Shown piece after piece: positions 1-8,754 of a stretch of DNA of 64,000 nucleotides (positions are counted from its first letter, which is position 1; each line of letters starts with the position of its first letter). The stretch covers positions 1 to 64,000 of the forward strand of contig NZ_BJHU01000058.1 of NCBI RefSeq assembly GCF_005405905.1, given 5' to 3'. This stretch comes from Acidovorax sp. NB1 (GTDB taxonomy: Bacteria; Pseudomonadota; Gammaproteobacteria; Burkholderiales; Burkholderiaceae_C). The notes below the pieces were generated by a model. That model saw only the letters and a program-made list of their open reading frames with translations, made no database searches and was not told where the DNA came from. The position numbers were made by a program, and so were the translations under genes.

Positions 1-795
1 CGAACTGCCCAACGGTCTGTGGCAGATGGATTTCAAGGGCTACTTCGAGACTGCCGGTGGGCGCTGCACGCCGCTGACCATGCTGGACGATCACTCGCGC
101 TTTGCACTGGCCACGACCGCCTGCAGCAAGACCGACATCTGCACGGTCCAGGCGTTGCTGCAAGGCATTCTGGAGCGTTACGGGTTGCCGGCGCGCATCA
201 ATTCAGACAACGGGGCGCCGTGGGGCTCGCCCAGTGCTCCCGGTCACTTGAGCACGCTGGATGTCTGGCTGATTCGCCTGGGCGTGCGCAGCAGCCACAG
301 CAGTCCGTACCACCCGCAAACCAACGGCAAGATCGAGCGCTTTCACCGCTCCCTGAAGGCCGAGGTGCTGCGAGGGCGAACCTTCGACAGCCTGGCCCAT
401 GCGCAAGAGGCGATGCTGTGCTGGCGCGAGATCTATAACAACCAGCGGCCTCACGAAGCCCTCGCGATGCAGACACCGGCGCAGCGCTACCGCATGAGCC
501 TCAGGCCCATGCCAACGAGCCTGGCGCCCATCGAGTACTCCGAGCGTGACCATGTGATCACAGTGGGCTGGAATGGCTTTGTGAAGTTTCAGGGGCACAA
601 GTTGCGGCTATCCAGCGCCCTGCACAGGCTGCCAGTGGCCTTGCGCCCGGATGACCTGCACGACGGGTGCTATGACCTGTACTTCTGTCACCAGCGATTC
701 ATGCGTCTGGACATGAATGCCATGACGGCATCCAATTGAGGAGGTGTTACCCATGTCCCCGCACACCTGTTTCCCATGTGTCCGGTCCGTACAGG
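1..795 (+). mobile_element. IS481-like insertion sequence, right part only
   Basis: The window opens inside an insertion sequence whose transposase is described separately. After the transposase stop, positions 745-795 hold two imperfect direct copies of a CCCATGT-containing segment and end in a GTCCGGTCCGTACA-like stretch, which I take as the terminal region of the element. The left end lies outside the window, so inverted-repeat pairing and target duplication cannot be tested. The exact right boundary is uncertain. Confidence 0.6.
2..739 (+). CDS. IS481-like family DDE transposase, 5' end outside window
   Basis: This is the catalytic part of an rve-type (integrase core) transposase, which cuts and joins the ends of its insertion sequence. 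The reading frame is already open at position 2. The DDE residues are visible as the Asp in MDFKG, the Asp in NSDNGAPWG and the Glu in NGKIERFHRSLK. The motif YHPQTNGKIERFHR is typical of IS481 and related IS3-like enzymes. The C-terminal part, with NNQRPHEALAMQTPAQRY, also fits. The N-terminal helix-turn-helix half must lie upstream of the window. Whether the element is intact cannot be judged. Confidence 0.85.
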   Translation, partial: ELPNGLWQMDFKGYFETAGGRCTPLTMLDDHSRFALATTACSKTDICTVQALLQGILERYGLPARINSDNGAPWGSPSAPGHLSTLDVWLIRLGVRSSHSSPYHPQTNGKIERFHRSLKAEVLRGRTFDSLAHAQEAMLCWREIYNNQRPHEALAMQTPAQRYRMSLRPMPTSLAPIEYSERDHVITVGWNGFVKFQGHKLRLSSALHRLPVALRPDDLHDGCYDLYFCHQRFMRLDMNAMTASN

Positions 796-880
796 CGAAG
801 CAAAAGAAAGCCACTGCGCCGCCGGGCGCACACCCCGGCCTCCGCCTTCAACCCAAGCATGCAGCCCAATCTACAAACAG

Positions 881-900
881 GCTCCGACAGGCTCAGCCCA
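881..900 (+). repeat. Degenerate copy of the GCTTCGACA-GCTCAGCCC repeat
   Basis: The segment GCTCCGACAGGCTCAGCCCA matches most positions of the repeat seen at 49103-49127 and 51184-51208. It lies between the IS end and the next interspersed repeat. It may be a decayed copy. Confidence 0.4.
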
Positions 901-918
901 GCGAGTAATACGATAAAC

Positions 919-960
919 TGCTATAAAAATAATAGCTAATAAGGCTTACCCAGCAGGCGG
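919..960 (+). repeat. Interspersed TGCTAT-N-ATAGCT repeat, copy 1
   Basis: The core TGCTATAAAAATAATAGCT is an imperfect palindrome followed by a degenerate GGCGG-containing tail. The same architecture recurs at about eight other intergenic sites in this window. It sits in the space between the insertion sequence and the 3' end of the aminotransferase gene. Confidence 0.55.
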
Positions 961-994
961 TAACGGCAAAAAAGGCTCAGAGAGCAACTCTCCG

Positions 995-2167
995 TCACCC
1001 CTCCAACCACCCCCTCAACCTCCCCACCCCTTCCTCCAACCTCCCCACATCCCGACTCGCAAAACACCACCGCAACCACCCCGACGCCTCCCCCCCAAAC
1101 GCACTGCCAGGCGCCAACCCCAACCCCGCCTCCCGCACCAGCCGCTTGGCCAATGTCAGACAGTCGTCGTGCCCGTCGATGCGGAAAAACGCATACATCC
1201 CCCCACGCGGCGTGGCCACCGACACCCCCGGCACATCGGCCAGCAGCGGCACCAGCGTGTCCCGGCAGGTCTTCAGATGCGCCACCAGCGCAGGCGTCAC
1301 CTCATCCGTGCGCTGCAGCGCCACCGTGGCCCCGCGCTGCACAAACACCGGCGCGCATGAGGTGTTGAACTCGATCAGCTTGGCCACCGCTGGCGTCAGC
1401 GATGGCGGCAGCACCAGCCAGCCCAGTCGCCAGCCGGTCATCAGAAAACTCTTGGAAAAGCTGTGCGTCACCACCAAGCGGTCCTCGGGCTCGGCCACGT
1501 CCAGAAAGCTGGGGGCGGCGCCGTTGGCCGTGTCGCCTGCGTAGTACAGCCGCTCATACACCTCGTCCGCCAAAATCCACGTGCCCGTGCGGCGGCAGTG
1601 CGTCAGGATGGTGGCCTGCTCCTCACGCGTCAGCGTCCAGCCCGTGGGGTTGTTGGGGGCGTTGACGACCAGCAGGCGCGTGCCGGGCGTGATCGCGGCC
1701 AGCAGCGCATCCATGTCCAACCGCCATGCGCCGTGTGCGTCGGCCACCAGGGGAACGGTGCGCACCTGTGCGCCCAGGATGCGCGGCTGTGCCACCAGGT
1801 TGGGCCACACAGGCGTCACCAGCACCACCTCGTCGCCCGCGTCCACCAAGGCCTGCACGGCCACCATCAGGCCGTTCACGCCGCCGGATGTGACTGCAAT
1901 CCGGTCGAACCACGCATCGGTGTGCTGCTGCGGGTGCAGGCCGTGCATGTAGCCCGCAATCGAGTGGCGCAGCTCGGGCAGGCCCAGGTTGTGGGCGTAA
2001 AAAGTCTCGCCCTTTTGCAGCGACGCGATGGCCGCCTCGCGGATGAAATCGGGCGTCACCTCGTCGCTCTCGCCAAACCAGAACTTCAGCACATCGCTGC
2101 GCCCCAGGCCTTCGTTGGCCACTTCGCGGATGCGCGACTCTTCGAGGCTTTGGACTACTTCTCGCAT
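995..2167 (-). CDS. PLP-dependent class I/II aminotransferase
   Basis: The 390-residue protein is a fold-type I pyridoxal-phosphate aminotransferase, expected to be cytosolic. The landmarks appear in order: NAPNNPTG near the middle, DEVYERLYY carrying the Asp that contacts the PLP nitrogen, and SFSKSFLMTGWRLGW with the Schiff-base lysine. The start at 2167 is chosen because an AAGGAG ribosome site lies about eight bases upstream; the frame extends 30 codons further without such a site. The substrate cannot be read from sequence. The gene is divergent from an aldehyde dehydrogenase 88 bp away, so the two may share a control region. The pairing would fit degradation of an amino acid or amine, which is an inference. 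Confidence 0.88.
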   Translation of the reverse strand: MREVVQSLEESRIREVANEGLGRSDVLKFWFGESDEVTPDFIREAAIASLQKGETFYAHNLGLPELRHSIAGYMHGLHPQQHTDAWFDRIAVTSGGVNGLMVAVQALVDAGDEVVLVTPVWPNLVAQPRILGAQVRTVPLVADAHGAWRLDMDALLAAITPGTRLLVVNAPNNPTGWTLTREEQATILTHCRRTGTWILADEVYERLYYAGDTANGAAPSFLDVAEPEDRLVVTHSFSKSFLMTGWRLGWLVLPPSLTPAVAKLIEFNTSCAPVFVQRGATVALQRTDEVTPALVAHLKTCRDTLVPLLADVPGVSVATPRGGMYAFFRIDGHDDCLTLAKRLVREAGLGLAPGSAFGGEASGWLRWCFASRDVGRLEEGVGRLRGWLEG

Positions 2168-2255
2168 GCAATCTCCTTGAACAACACAGTCATCATCGCA
2201 GGCGTATAGTCGTTTTTTCGATTTTTTCACCACATTGGCTGACCAACCAACGCTC

Positions 2256-3692
2256 ATGACCTATCCCAACACCCAGCTCTTCATCGCAGGCCAGTGGCAA
2301 GACGCCGCCGAAGGCAAGACCCTTGCCGTGTTCAACCCCGCCACGGGCAAAGAAATCGGCCGTGTGGCCCATGCCACCAAGGTCGATCTGGACCGCGCGC
2401 TGGACGCCGCACAAAAGGGCTTTGAAGCCTGGCGCGACATTCCCGCTGCCGAGCGCGCCAAGACCATGCGCCGCGCTGCGGCCCTGATGCGCGAACGCGC
2501 CGAGGCCATCGCCGCCATCATGGTGCAAGAGCAGGGCAAGCCCCTGGCCGAGGCCAAGGTCGAGACCATGGCGTCTGCCGACATCATCGAATGGTTTGCC
2601 GACGAGTCGCTGCGTGTGTATGGCCGCATCGTGCCCTCGCGCAACCTCAAGGCCACGCAGATGGTGCTGAAGGACCCCGTGGGCCCGGTGGCTGCCTTCA
2701 CCCCCTGGAACTTCCCCATCAACCAGGTGGTGCGCAAGCTCGCCGCCGCGCTGGCTGCAGGTTGCTCCATCCTGGTCAAGGCGCCCGAAGAAACCCCCGC
2801 CAGCCCGGCCGAGCTGATCCGTGCGTTTGCCGACGCTGGTGTGCCGGTGGGCACCGTGGGCCTAGTCTATGGTGACCCGGCTGAAATCTCCAGCTACCTG
2901 ATCCCGCACCCCATCATCCGCAAGGTCACGTTCACGGGCTCCACGCCTGTGGGCAAGCAGCTGGCCGCGCTGGCGGGCAAGCACATGAAGCGTGTGACGA
3001 TGGAACTGGGCGGCCACGCGCCGGTGATCGTGGCGGAAGACGCCGACCTTGAACTGGCCATCAAGATCGGCAGCGGCGCCAAGTTCCGCAACGCAGGCCA
3101 GGTCTGCATCTCGCCCACACGCTACCTGGTGCACGAAAGCATCCGCGCCGACTTTGTGGCCGCGTTCGCCAAGTACGCCCAGGGCCTGAAGGTGGGCGAC
3201 GGCCTCACGGCAGGCACGCAGATGGGCCCGCTGGCCAACCCGCGCCGCATCACCGCCATGGCCGACCTGCTGGCCGACGCGGTGCAGCAGGGCGCCAAGG
3301 TGCTCGCCGGTGGCGAGCGCATTGGCACCGAAGGCAACTTCTTTGCCCCCACCGTGCTGAACGATGTGCCCCTCTCGGCCCGCATCGTGAACGAAGAGCC
3401 CTTTGGCCCCGTGGCCGCCGTGCGCGGTTTTGAGAAGATCGAAGACGCCATTGCCGAAGCCAACCGCCTGCCGTTTGGCCTGGCAGGCTACGCCTTCACC
3501 ACGTCGCTCAAGAACGCGCACCTGCTGGCACAACGGCTGGAAGTGGGCATGCTCTGGATCAACCAGGCGGCGGCTCCGGCCGCAGAGCTGCCGTTTGGCG
3601 GCCTGAAGGATTCGGGCTATGGCTCCGAAGGTGGCCCCGAAGCCATCGAGGCGCACATGAACACGCGCCTGGTGTCGATCATGAACCTGTAA
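2256..3692 (+). CDS. NAD(P)-dependent aldehyde dehydrogenase, succinate-semialdehyde dehydrogenase type
   Basis: This 478-residue protein oxidises an aldehyde to a carboxylic acid. It carries the FTPWNFPINQ segment of the active site, the MELGGHAPVIV segment with the general-base glutamate, and the catalytic cysteine C284 in GQVCISPTR. The C-terminal PFGGLKDSGYGSEGG is also typical. Overall it resembles the succinate-semialdehyde and ketoglutarate-semialdehyde dehydrogenase subfamily, so a C4 or C5 semialdehyde is the likely substrate. The start at 2256 gives MTYPNTQLFI, the usual N-terminus; an in-frame start at 2235 is possible because no clear ribosome site decides between them. It is transcribed away from the aminotransferase gene. 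Confidence 0.85.
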   Translation: MTYPNTQLFIAGQWQDAAEGKTLAVFNPATGKEIGRVAHATKVDLDRALDAAQKGFEAWRDIPAAERAKTMRRAAALMRERAEAIAAIMVQEQGKPLAEAKVETMASADIIEWFADESLRVYGRIVPSRNLKATQMVLKDPVGPVAAFTPWNFPINQVVRKLAAALAAGCSILVKAPEETPASPAELIRAFADAGVPVGTVGLVYGDPAEISSYLIPHPIIRKVTFTGSTPVGKQLAALAGKHMKRVTMELGGHAPVIVAEDADLELAIKIGSGAKFRNAGQVCISPTRYLVHESIRADFVAAFAKYAQGLKVGDGLTAGTQMGPLANPRRITAMADLLADAVQQGAKVLAGGERIGTEGNFFAPTVLNDVPLSARIVNEEPFGPVAAVRGFEKIEDAIAEANRLPFGLAGYAFTTSLKNAHLLAQRLEVGMLWINQAAAPAAELPFGGLKDSGYGSEGGPEAIEAHMNTRLVSIMNL

Positions 3693-3748
3693 ATCACAGC
3701 GCCGCCAGAGGCAGTGCGCCGGGGTGCGCGCTGCCCGGCGGCAAAGGT

Positions 3749-3814
3749 GCACAGAAGAGCCTGCGGGTGGTCTCCCGGGAGTTTCCCGCGAGGCTGCCTT
3801 CAGGCTCTTTGTGC
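3749..3814 (+). terminator. Probable terminator after the aldehyde dehydrogenase gene
   Basis: The arms GCACAGAAGAGCCTG and CAGGCTCTTTGTGC pair with a single bulge and enclose a C/G-rich loop region. The pairing is strong, but the T-run after it is short (TTTTC), so termination is likely rather than certain. Confidence 0.5.
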
Positions 3815-3902
3815 TTTTCGGCGGCATGCGTGGGCTGCTTCAGCACGACAAGGTGCGGTCGGGTGTGGCTGAAGAAATGGGTTGACGGCGTTCACTAAAA
3901 AC

Positions 3903-3914
3903 ATATCATGATAT
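3903..3914. promoter_or_regulatory. Palindromic operator ATATCATGATAT, likely MarR site
   Basis: A perfect 12-bp palindrome lies 18 bp before the MarR-type gene start, inside an AT-rich stretch that contrasts with the GC-rich surroundings. MarR proteins usually bind such palindromes in their own promoters, so autoregulation is likely. Confidence 0.55.
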
Positions 3915-3932
3915 ATATCTATGTGATTCAAT

Positions 3933-4493
3933 ATGATCGAAGACGTCGTCAAGGAACTGGGATTTCTCACCCTCGGTACGCGCTTCAAGCGCATCGGCGA
4001 GGCACTACAGGCGCAGACCCAGGCGCTGCTGACCGAGCACGGCATCGGCATGCCTGCGGCGCACTTCCCGCTGCTGGCAGCGCTGGACTGGCATGGCCCG
4101 CTGGGTGTGGGCGAGTTGAGCCAGGCCGTGGGCGTGAGCCAGCCCGTGGTCACGCGTTCTCTCAAGGGGTTGGAAGAGAGTGGCCTGGTGGTGTCCGAAG
4201 CGGTGGAGGGCGATCGGCGTGTGCGCCGTGTGGCGCTCAGCCCTGAGGGGCAGGCTTTGGTCCAGCGCGCCCAGCGCGAGGTCTGGCCCGTGATCGAGGC
4301 CTCGGTGGCCCAGGTGTGTGCGTCACTCGAAGGCCCCTTGCTGCAACAGCTCGCGGCGCTGGAGGTCGGTCTGCAACGCACCTCGTTGCTGCAACGCTCG
4401 GCGGCCGTCATCGCGGGTGAGCCATCTCCACGCCAGCGCAAAACCCCCGCCCGCCGCACATCGGCAAAAAAGACCCAGGAGCCCCCACGATGA
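3933..4493 (+). CDS. MarR-family transcriptional regulator
   Basis: This is a 186-residue winged-helix regulator. The DNA-binding part spans roughly residues 45-110 and includes GVGELSQAVGVSQPVVTRSLKGLEESGLV followed by the wing residues DRRVRRVALSPEG (fragments of one MarR domain). The C-terminal 30 residues are basic and low-complexity (RQRKTPARRTSAKK), longer than in most MarR proteins. The gene overlaps the acetyltransferase gene by four bases (ATGA), so the two are translationally coupled. No good ribosome site precedes the ATG, which suggests a short or absent leader. It probably controls this two-gene operon; the ligand is unknown. Confidence 0.85.
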   Translation: MIEDVVKELGFLTLGTRFKRIGEALQAQTQALLTEHGIGMPAAHFPLLAALDWHGPLGVGELSQAVGVSQPVVTRSLKGLEESGLVVSEAVEGDRRVRRVALSPEGQALVQRAQREVWPVIEASVAQVCASLEGPLLQQLAALEVGLQRTSLLQRSAAVIAGEPSPRQRKTPARRTSAKKTQEPPR

Positions 4494-5173
4494 CCACCCC
4501 CAACCCCTTTGACCGGCCCGTCTGGGCATCGCTGGCCCATGCGCCCGCCCTTGCCGAAGGCGGTGATCTGGCACGGCGCTACCGGCGCGATGTCAACCTG
4601 TTTGCATCTGCCCGGGATGACAGCGATGACGCCAGCGTGGCGGCCCTGGCCCCTTTGGTTGCCGACGGCGAGACCGTGTTTGTGCTGCAAGCCCAGCCCG
4701 CGCCGGTGCCCCCTGGCCTGCAGGCCCTGCGCCGCGCCGAGGGCGTGCAGATGCTGGCCACCCAGCCGATTGCGCCAGAGCCCGGCAAGGAAGACATTGT
4801 GGAACTGGGCAACGCCGATGCCGCCGAGATGCTGGCGCTGGCGCAGCTGACCGAGCCCGGCCCGTTTCTGCCCCGCACCCACACCATGGGCCGCTTCATC
4901 GGCATCCGCGTGGGCGGCCGACTGGCGGCCATGGCAGGTGAGCGCATGCGCTTTGCGGGCGGCACCGAGGTGAGTGGTGTGTGCACCCACCCCGACTTTC
5001 GCGGCCACGGCTTTGCACGCAGGCTGTCATCCGTGGTGGCGCACGCCATCCAGCAGCGGGGCGACCAGGCGTTTCTGCACGCGTGGATGACGAACGCCGC
5101 GGCGATTGCCTTGTATGAAAGCCTGGGGTTTCGCATCCGCACCGGGGTGCATGTGGTGGTGCTGGGGCGGTAA
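4490..5173 (+). CDS. GNAT-family N-acetyltransferase
   Basis: The 227-residue protein has a GNAT fold in its C-terminal half. The acetyl-CoA binding stretch is VSGVCTHPDFRGHGFARRL, with the R/Q-x-x-G-x-G/A signature as RGHGFA, followed by NAAAIALYESLGFR near the C-terminus. This pattern fits the FR47-like group. The N-terminal 100 residues are less conserved and may select the substrate. It starts inside the stop codon of the MarR gene, so both are made from one transcript. MarR-acetyltransferase pairs are often linked to small-molecule detoxification, but the acceptor molecule here is unknown. Confidence 0.82.
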   Translation: MTTPNPFDRPVWASLAHAPALAEGGDLARRYRRDVNLFASARDDSDDASVAALAPLVADGETVFVLQAQPAPVPPGLQALRRAEGVQMLATQPIAPEPGKEDIVELGNADAAEMLALAQLTEPGPFLPRTHTMGRFIGIRVGGRLAAMAGERMRFAGGTEVSGVCTHPDFRGHGFARRLSSVVAHAIQQRGDQAFLHAWMTNAAAIALYESLGFRIRTGVHVVVLGR

Positions 5174-5261
5174 GGGCAGTGCAGGCCAGCAGCATGAAGA
5201 GGCCGAGCCTGTGCCTTCGCGGAGGATCGCTACCATTCCTTCTCTTCAGGAGGTTGGGCCC

Positions 5262-6047
5262 ATGCTGTTGACGCGTTTGCTTGTTCCATTGCTGGTTCTG
5301 TCCTGCGCATGGCCTGCCATCGCGGGCACGGAGAAAGAAAGCCACAGCACCCTTGGTGGACTCTTCTTTGCTTTTTTGCCCCCCGATGCCGACCAGGTCA
5401 TGGCCCGTTTTGACGACAAGGCGCAGGTTCAGCGGTTGGTGCAGCACTGCAACATGGGCAAGGCGGTGTTTGCCTTGCAAGCCGGGGCGAAGTACCAGTG
5501 CCAAGCCGAGGTGTTCAAGACCCAGCCCGGCGCCGATGACGGGGACGTGACCGGGGTGACGGTGCAAGGTCCGGCCCGCCAGAGTGACCGCCGCCAGTAC
5601 GCGCTGTTCTCGCTCGCACCACCCGCCACTCCCCGGTGGGATGTGCGCAAGATCGACCCCGACCACCGCACCGAGCTGCAGGCCTACATCCAGTCCGACA
5701 CGCGCCGCTTTGGCGGGCTGTCGCGCCAGCTCCAGTGGGACGGTGCCAGGTCGATCCAGCAGCCCCGCAGCGCCCCAGGCGCGCGCACCACGGTGGTGGT
5801 GCCCGGCAAGGTGGTGCGTGACGCGGCCGTGTTTTACCAGGCGCAAAGGCACCATGTCTTTGTGCGCAGTAGCCAAGGTGCTTTTGCCTACATGGGTGAG
5901 GTGCCTGGCACCCCCGAGAGCCATGTCGATATCGATGGCAACGACCTGCCCGGGCTGGTTGTGTCGGAAGGGTGTGATGGCTGGTGCATCAGCCTGTGGC
6001 GCTTGACGGGTGGGCTGCGGCAGGTGGGGCGGTTTGGGGGGCACTGA
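5262..6047 (+). CDS. Secreted hypothetical protein
   Basis: I do not recognise this 261-residue protein. It starts with a clear signal peptide of about 22 residues (MLLTRLLVPLLVLSCAWPAIAG), so it is exported, probably to the periplasm. The ATG at 5262 is preceded by a strong AGGAGG site eight bases upstream. Mature features include Cys residues in VQHCNMGKA, YQCQAEV and EGCDGWCIS, which could form disulfides, and a segment HVDIDGNDLPGLVVS near the C-terminus that resembles an FG-GAP/VCBS-like D-x-D-G-N-D-L-P motif. A similar D-x-N-G-D motif occurs in the unrelated secreted protein at 16153. Confidence 0.7.
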   Translation: MLLTRLLVPLLVLSCAWPAIAGTEKESHSTLGGLFFAFLPPDADQVMARFDDKAQVQRLVQHCNMGKAVFALQAGAKYQCQAEVFKTQPGADDGDVTGVTVQGPARQSDRRQYALFSLAPPATPRWDVRKIDPDHRTELQAYIQSDTRRFGGLSRQLQWDGARSIQQPRSAPGARTTVVVPGKVVRDAAVFYQAQRHHVFVRSSQGAFAYMGEVPGTPESHVDIDGNDLPGLVVSEGCDGWCISLWRLTGGLRQVGRFGGH

Positions 6048-6056
6048 TGCCGCTGC

Positions 6057-6284
6057 ATGCCAGCTTGGTTCCCACCGGACGGGGGAAAAGCTGATCGAAT
6101 CGACAAGCGCGTGCCCAGAATCCTGTCGGTTCTTGCAGGGGCGGCTCTTGTATTGCACTGCCTGTTGTTTGCCGGTGATGCAGCCTTCTTTTGGGGCTGG
6201 TTGCAGATTCTTGGGGGAGGGCTGATGAGCTTCTATTTCTACCGGCAAGGGCAGCGGTCGGCGAGGGATGTGCCATCGCCTTAA
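6057..6284 (+). CDS. Possible small membrane protein
   Basis: A 75-residue reading frame follows the secreted protein by nine bases. Its central part (ILSVLAGAALVLHCLLFAG and FFWGWLQILGGGLMSFYFY) could form two membrane helices, and it ends in a charged tail. A GTG at 6111 would give a shorter form beginning at the first helix. No strong ribosome site is seen. It is included because of the hydrophobic pattern and its position just before a terminator; it may not be a real gene. Confidence 0.4.
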   Translation: MPAWFPPDGGKADRIDKRVPRILSVLAGAALVLHCLLFAGDAAFFWGWLQILGGGLMSFYFYRQGQRSARDVPSP

Positions 6285-6320
6285 GGACCAACGAAGTGCT
6301 TTTGGTCAGCAGACCGCAAA

Positions 6321-6354
6321 AAAAGCCCCGGCTCATCCGTGAGCCGGGGCTTTT
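6321..6354. terminator. Strong bidirectional terminator
   Basis: The arms AAAAGCCCCGGCTC and GAGCCGGGGCTTTT are perfect reverse complements around a six-base loop. Poly-A and poly-T flanks make it work in both directions. It ends the rightward genes from 3.9-6.3 kb and the leftward receptor operon. Confidence 0.9.
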
Positions 6355-6365
6355 CATTTACTCCT

Positions 6366-6408
6366 GTTTTGATAGCTGAAACCGCTTATCCATTGTGCGG
6401 AGAAGCCC
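6366..6408 (+). repeat. Interspersed repeat, copy 2 (partial)
   Basis: The segment contains GATAGCT followed about 20 bases later by GCGGAGAAGCCC, matching the right half of the repeat seen at 10898 and 55048. The left TGCTAT half is degenerate. Confidence 0.45.
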
Positions 6409-6450
6409 GTTCTGGCTTGAATTTCTTCAAGCCAGAATCTTCCCACCGCT

Positions 6451-8628
6451 TCAGAACCGGTACGTCGAAGTCAGCGTGTACGTCCGCGCCTGGCCATAGA
6501 AGCAATCGCCGCGCGCCAGGCACTGGGTGATGTGCACCTTGTCGGTCAGGTTGACCACGTTGAAGGCCACGCGCCAGTCCCCTGCGTCATAGGCCACCAT
6601 GGCGTCGGCCAGGGTGGCGGCCGGGGTGCTGATGGCGCTGGTGCCGCTCCACTGCGAGCCGGTGTAGCGCACGCCCGCGCCCACGGTCCAGCCGCCACGG
6701 CCTTCGCTGGCAAAGCGGTGGCTCAGCCAGGCGGATGCGGTGTGCTTGGGCACGCTGGCCACCGGGGTGCCTTGGTCGCCCGCGTTGCTGCGGCTGATCT
6801 TGGCGTCGGTGAAGGCATACCCCACGGTGAAGTCCCAGTTGCGGGCCAGGCTGGCTTGCACCTCGGCTTCGAAGCCCTTGACCTTGACTTCGCCGATCTG
6901 CAGGCTGTTGAGCGGGTTGCTCGGGTCGGTGGTCTTGCGGTTCTTCTCGCGCAACTGGTAGACGGCGGCAAAGGCGCTGATGCCCTGGCCGGGTGGCTGC
7001 CATTTCACGCCGGCCTCCCACTGCTCACCGCGCTGGGGCTTGTAGGGTGTGCCGTACACGTCCACGCCGCCCAGGGGCTGGAAGGATTCAGAGTAGCCCA
7101 CATACGGTGCCCAGCCGCCGTCCATCTGGTAGGTGGCGCCTGCGCGCTTGGTCCAGGCCTTGTCGTCCACTGCGGCTGCGGGGCGGCCTTCGGTGTCGGT
7201 CTGCACGCTGTCATGGCGCAGGCCCAGCGTGGCGGTCCAGCGGCCCCATTGGATCTGGTCCTGGGCGTAGAAGCCCAGCTGTTTTTGCACGACGTTCGGC
7301 TGGCGTACCAGCTGCGCGGCTGTGGGCGGCGTGAAGTTGCCGTACACGGGGTTGTAGACATCGATGGCCGGTGCCACGGCGCGCCAGGCTTTCTGGCCGG
7401 TGTGGTTGCGCTGCACGTCCAGGCCCGCCAGCACGGTGTGTTCGGTGCTGCCTGCCTGCAGCTTGCCTTCCAGCTGCGTATCGATGAGCAACATGCGGCC
7501 GGTGTTGAGATTCCATACCGCGTCACGCACCAGGGTGCGGTTGTCGCTGTTGAACACGGGGCGCGCCGGGCGGCCGGTGGCGGCGTTGGCCGTGAAGCTG
7601 GTGTAGATGGTGCGGTAGTCCACTTCGCTCACGGTGCGGCGCAGGTTCTGGCGCACAGTCCAGTCGGCGTTCAGGCGGTGGCTGAACAGATAGCCCCACG
7701 AGTTGTTGGTGGTGTCGTACGCGTCCCAGCCCGGTTCGCTGATGAAGGTGTTGCGCGGGATCTGGCCGTAGCGGCTGGGCAACTGCGTGCCCTGCCATGG
7801 GAAAAAGCCGATCAGCGAGCCACTCTTGTCCTGCTGATGCATTGCCTGCAGCGTGAGGGATGTGTCGGCATTGGGCTTCCATGTCAAACTGGGCATGAGC
7901 ACGACACGGTCGTCGCTGACATGGTCCACCTGTGTTCCGCTGTCGCGGCCCACCGCCACCAGGCGGTAGAGCCACTGGCCTTCAGCGTCGAGCGCACCGG
8001 TCATGTCGGCCGCGATCTGCTTGCGGTTGTTGTTACCCAGTTGCACCTGCACCTCGCGCAGCGTTTCGGCCTGCGGGCGTTTGCTGGTGAGGTTGAGCAC
8101 ACCGCCCACGCTGCCCTGGCCATACAGCACCGAGGTGGGGCCCCGCAGAAACTCCACCCGCTCCAGCGTGTAGGGGTCGGGGCGGCTGGTGTTGTAGGTG
8201 CCGTAGATGCGCAGCAGGCCGTCCTGGTACTGGCTGACGGTGCCGCCGCGCGCGCTGAAGCTGTCCACCCGGCTGTCGAAATAGTTCGACACCGCACCAG
8301 CCGTGTACGCAGTCACCTGGCGCAGCGTCTGCACGCCCTGGGCCTCCATCTGGTCGCGCGTGATCACGCTGACGGCCTGCGGGGTTTCGATGAGCGGGGT
8401 GTCGGTCTTGGTGGCGCTCAGCGCGCGTTTGGCCACAAAGCCGCTGACAGGCGCGGTGGGGTTCTCCTGCTCGGCGCCTGCGCTCACGGTGACGGGGGCG
8501 AGGGCCTTCTCGGCCGCGGGGGCAGTGGGGGCCGTGGGTGCGGCCTGCTGCGCATGGGCCGCGCCGCACAGGGCGAGCAGGGCCGCGTGCGCGATGGCCG
8601 TGCGGCAAACGGTGATGCGAGATGGCAT
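6451..8628 (-). CDS. TonB-dependent siderophore receptor
   Basis: This 725-residue outer-membrane receptor imports a ferric siderophore using energy from TonB. It begins with a signal peptide ending GAAHAQ, followed by a TonB-box-like LAPVTVSA. The plug domain (about residues 60-180) includes TPLIETPQAVSVITRDQM and LRGPTSVLYGQGSVGGVLN, typical of FhuA/FpvA-like receptors. The rest is a beta-barrel ending in the aromatic YRF. The start at 8628 places the signal peptide at the N-terminus and has a GGAG about ten bases upstream. It is the last gene of the leftward operon and is followed by a strong terminator. Its signal peptide closely resembles that of the next receptor. Confidence 0.92.
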   Translation of the reverse strand: MPSRITVCRTAIAHAALLALCGAAHAQQAAPTAPTAPAAEKALAPVTVSAGAEQENPTAPVSGFVAKRALSATKTDTPLIETPQAVSVITRDQMEAQGVQTLRQVTAYTAGAVSNYFDSRVDSFSARGGTVSQYQDGLLRIYGTYNTSRPDPYTLERVEFLRGPTSVLYGQGSVGGVLNLTSKRPQAETLREVQVQLGNNNRKQIAADMTGALDAEGQWLYRLVAVGRDSGTQVDHVSDDRVVLMPSLTWKPNADTSLTLQAMHQQDKSGSLIGFFPWQGTQLPSRYGQIPRNTFISEPGWDAYDTTNNSWGYLFSHRLNADWTVRQNLRRTVSEVDYRTIYTSFTANAATGRPARPVFNSDNRTLVRDAVWNLNTGRMLLIDTQLEGKLQAGSTEHTVLAGLDVQRNHTGQKAWRAVAPAIDVYNPVYGNFTPPTAAQLVRQPNVVQKQLGFYAQDQIQWGRWTATLGLRHDSVQTDTEGRPAAAVDDKAWTKRAGATYQMDGGWAPYVGYSESFQPLGGVDVYGTPYKPQRGEQWEAGVKWQPPGQGISAFAAVYQLREKNRKTTDPSNPLNSLQIGEVKVKGFEAEVQASLARNWDFTVGYAFTDAKISRSNAGDQGTPVASVPKHTASAWLSHRFASEGRGGWTVGAGVRYTGSQWSGTSAISTPAATLADAMVAYDAGDWRVAFNVVNLTDKVHITQCLARGDCFYGQARTYTLTSTYRF

Positions 8629-8754
8629 GGTGCTGTTTCTCCGATGGTTGAAAAAAGGTTCAAGCCCAGAGCCAGGCACTGCGTGGTGCGTGCCTGGTTG
8701 CGGGCTGGGTGGTGGGCCGGGCAGTGGGGATGCGCGGAGCCTGCGAGCGGGCCG

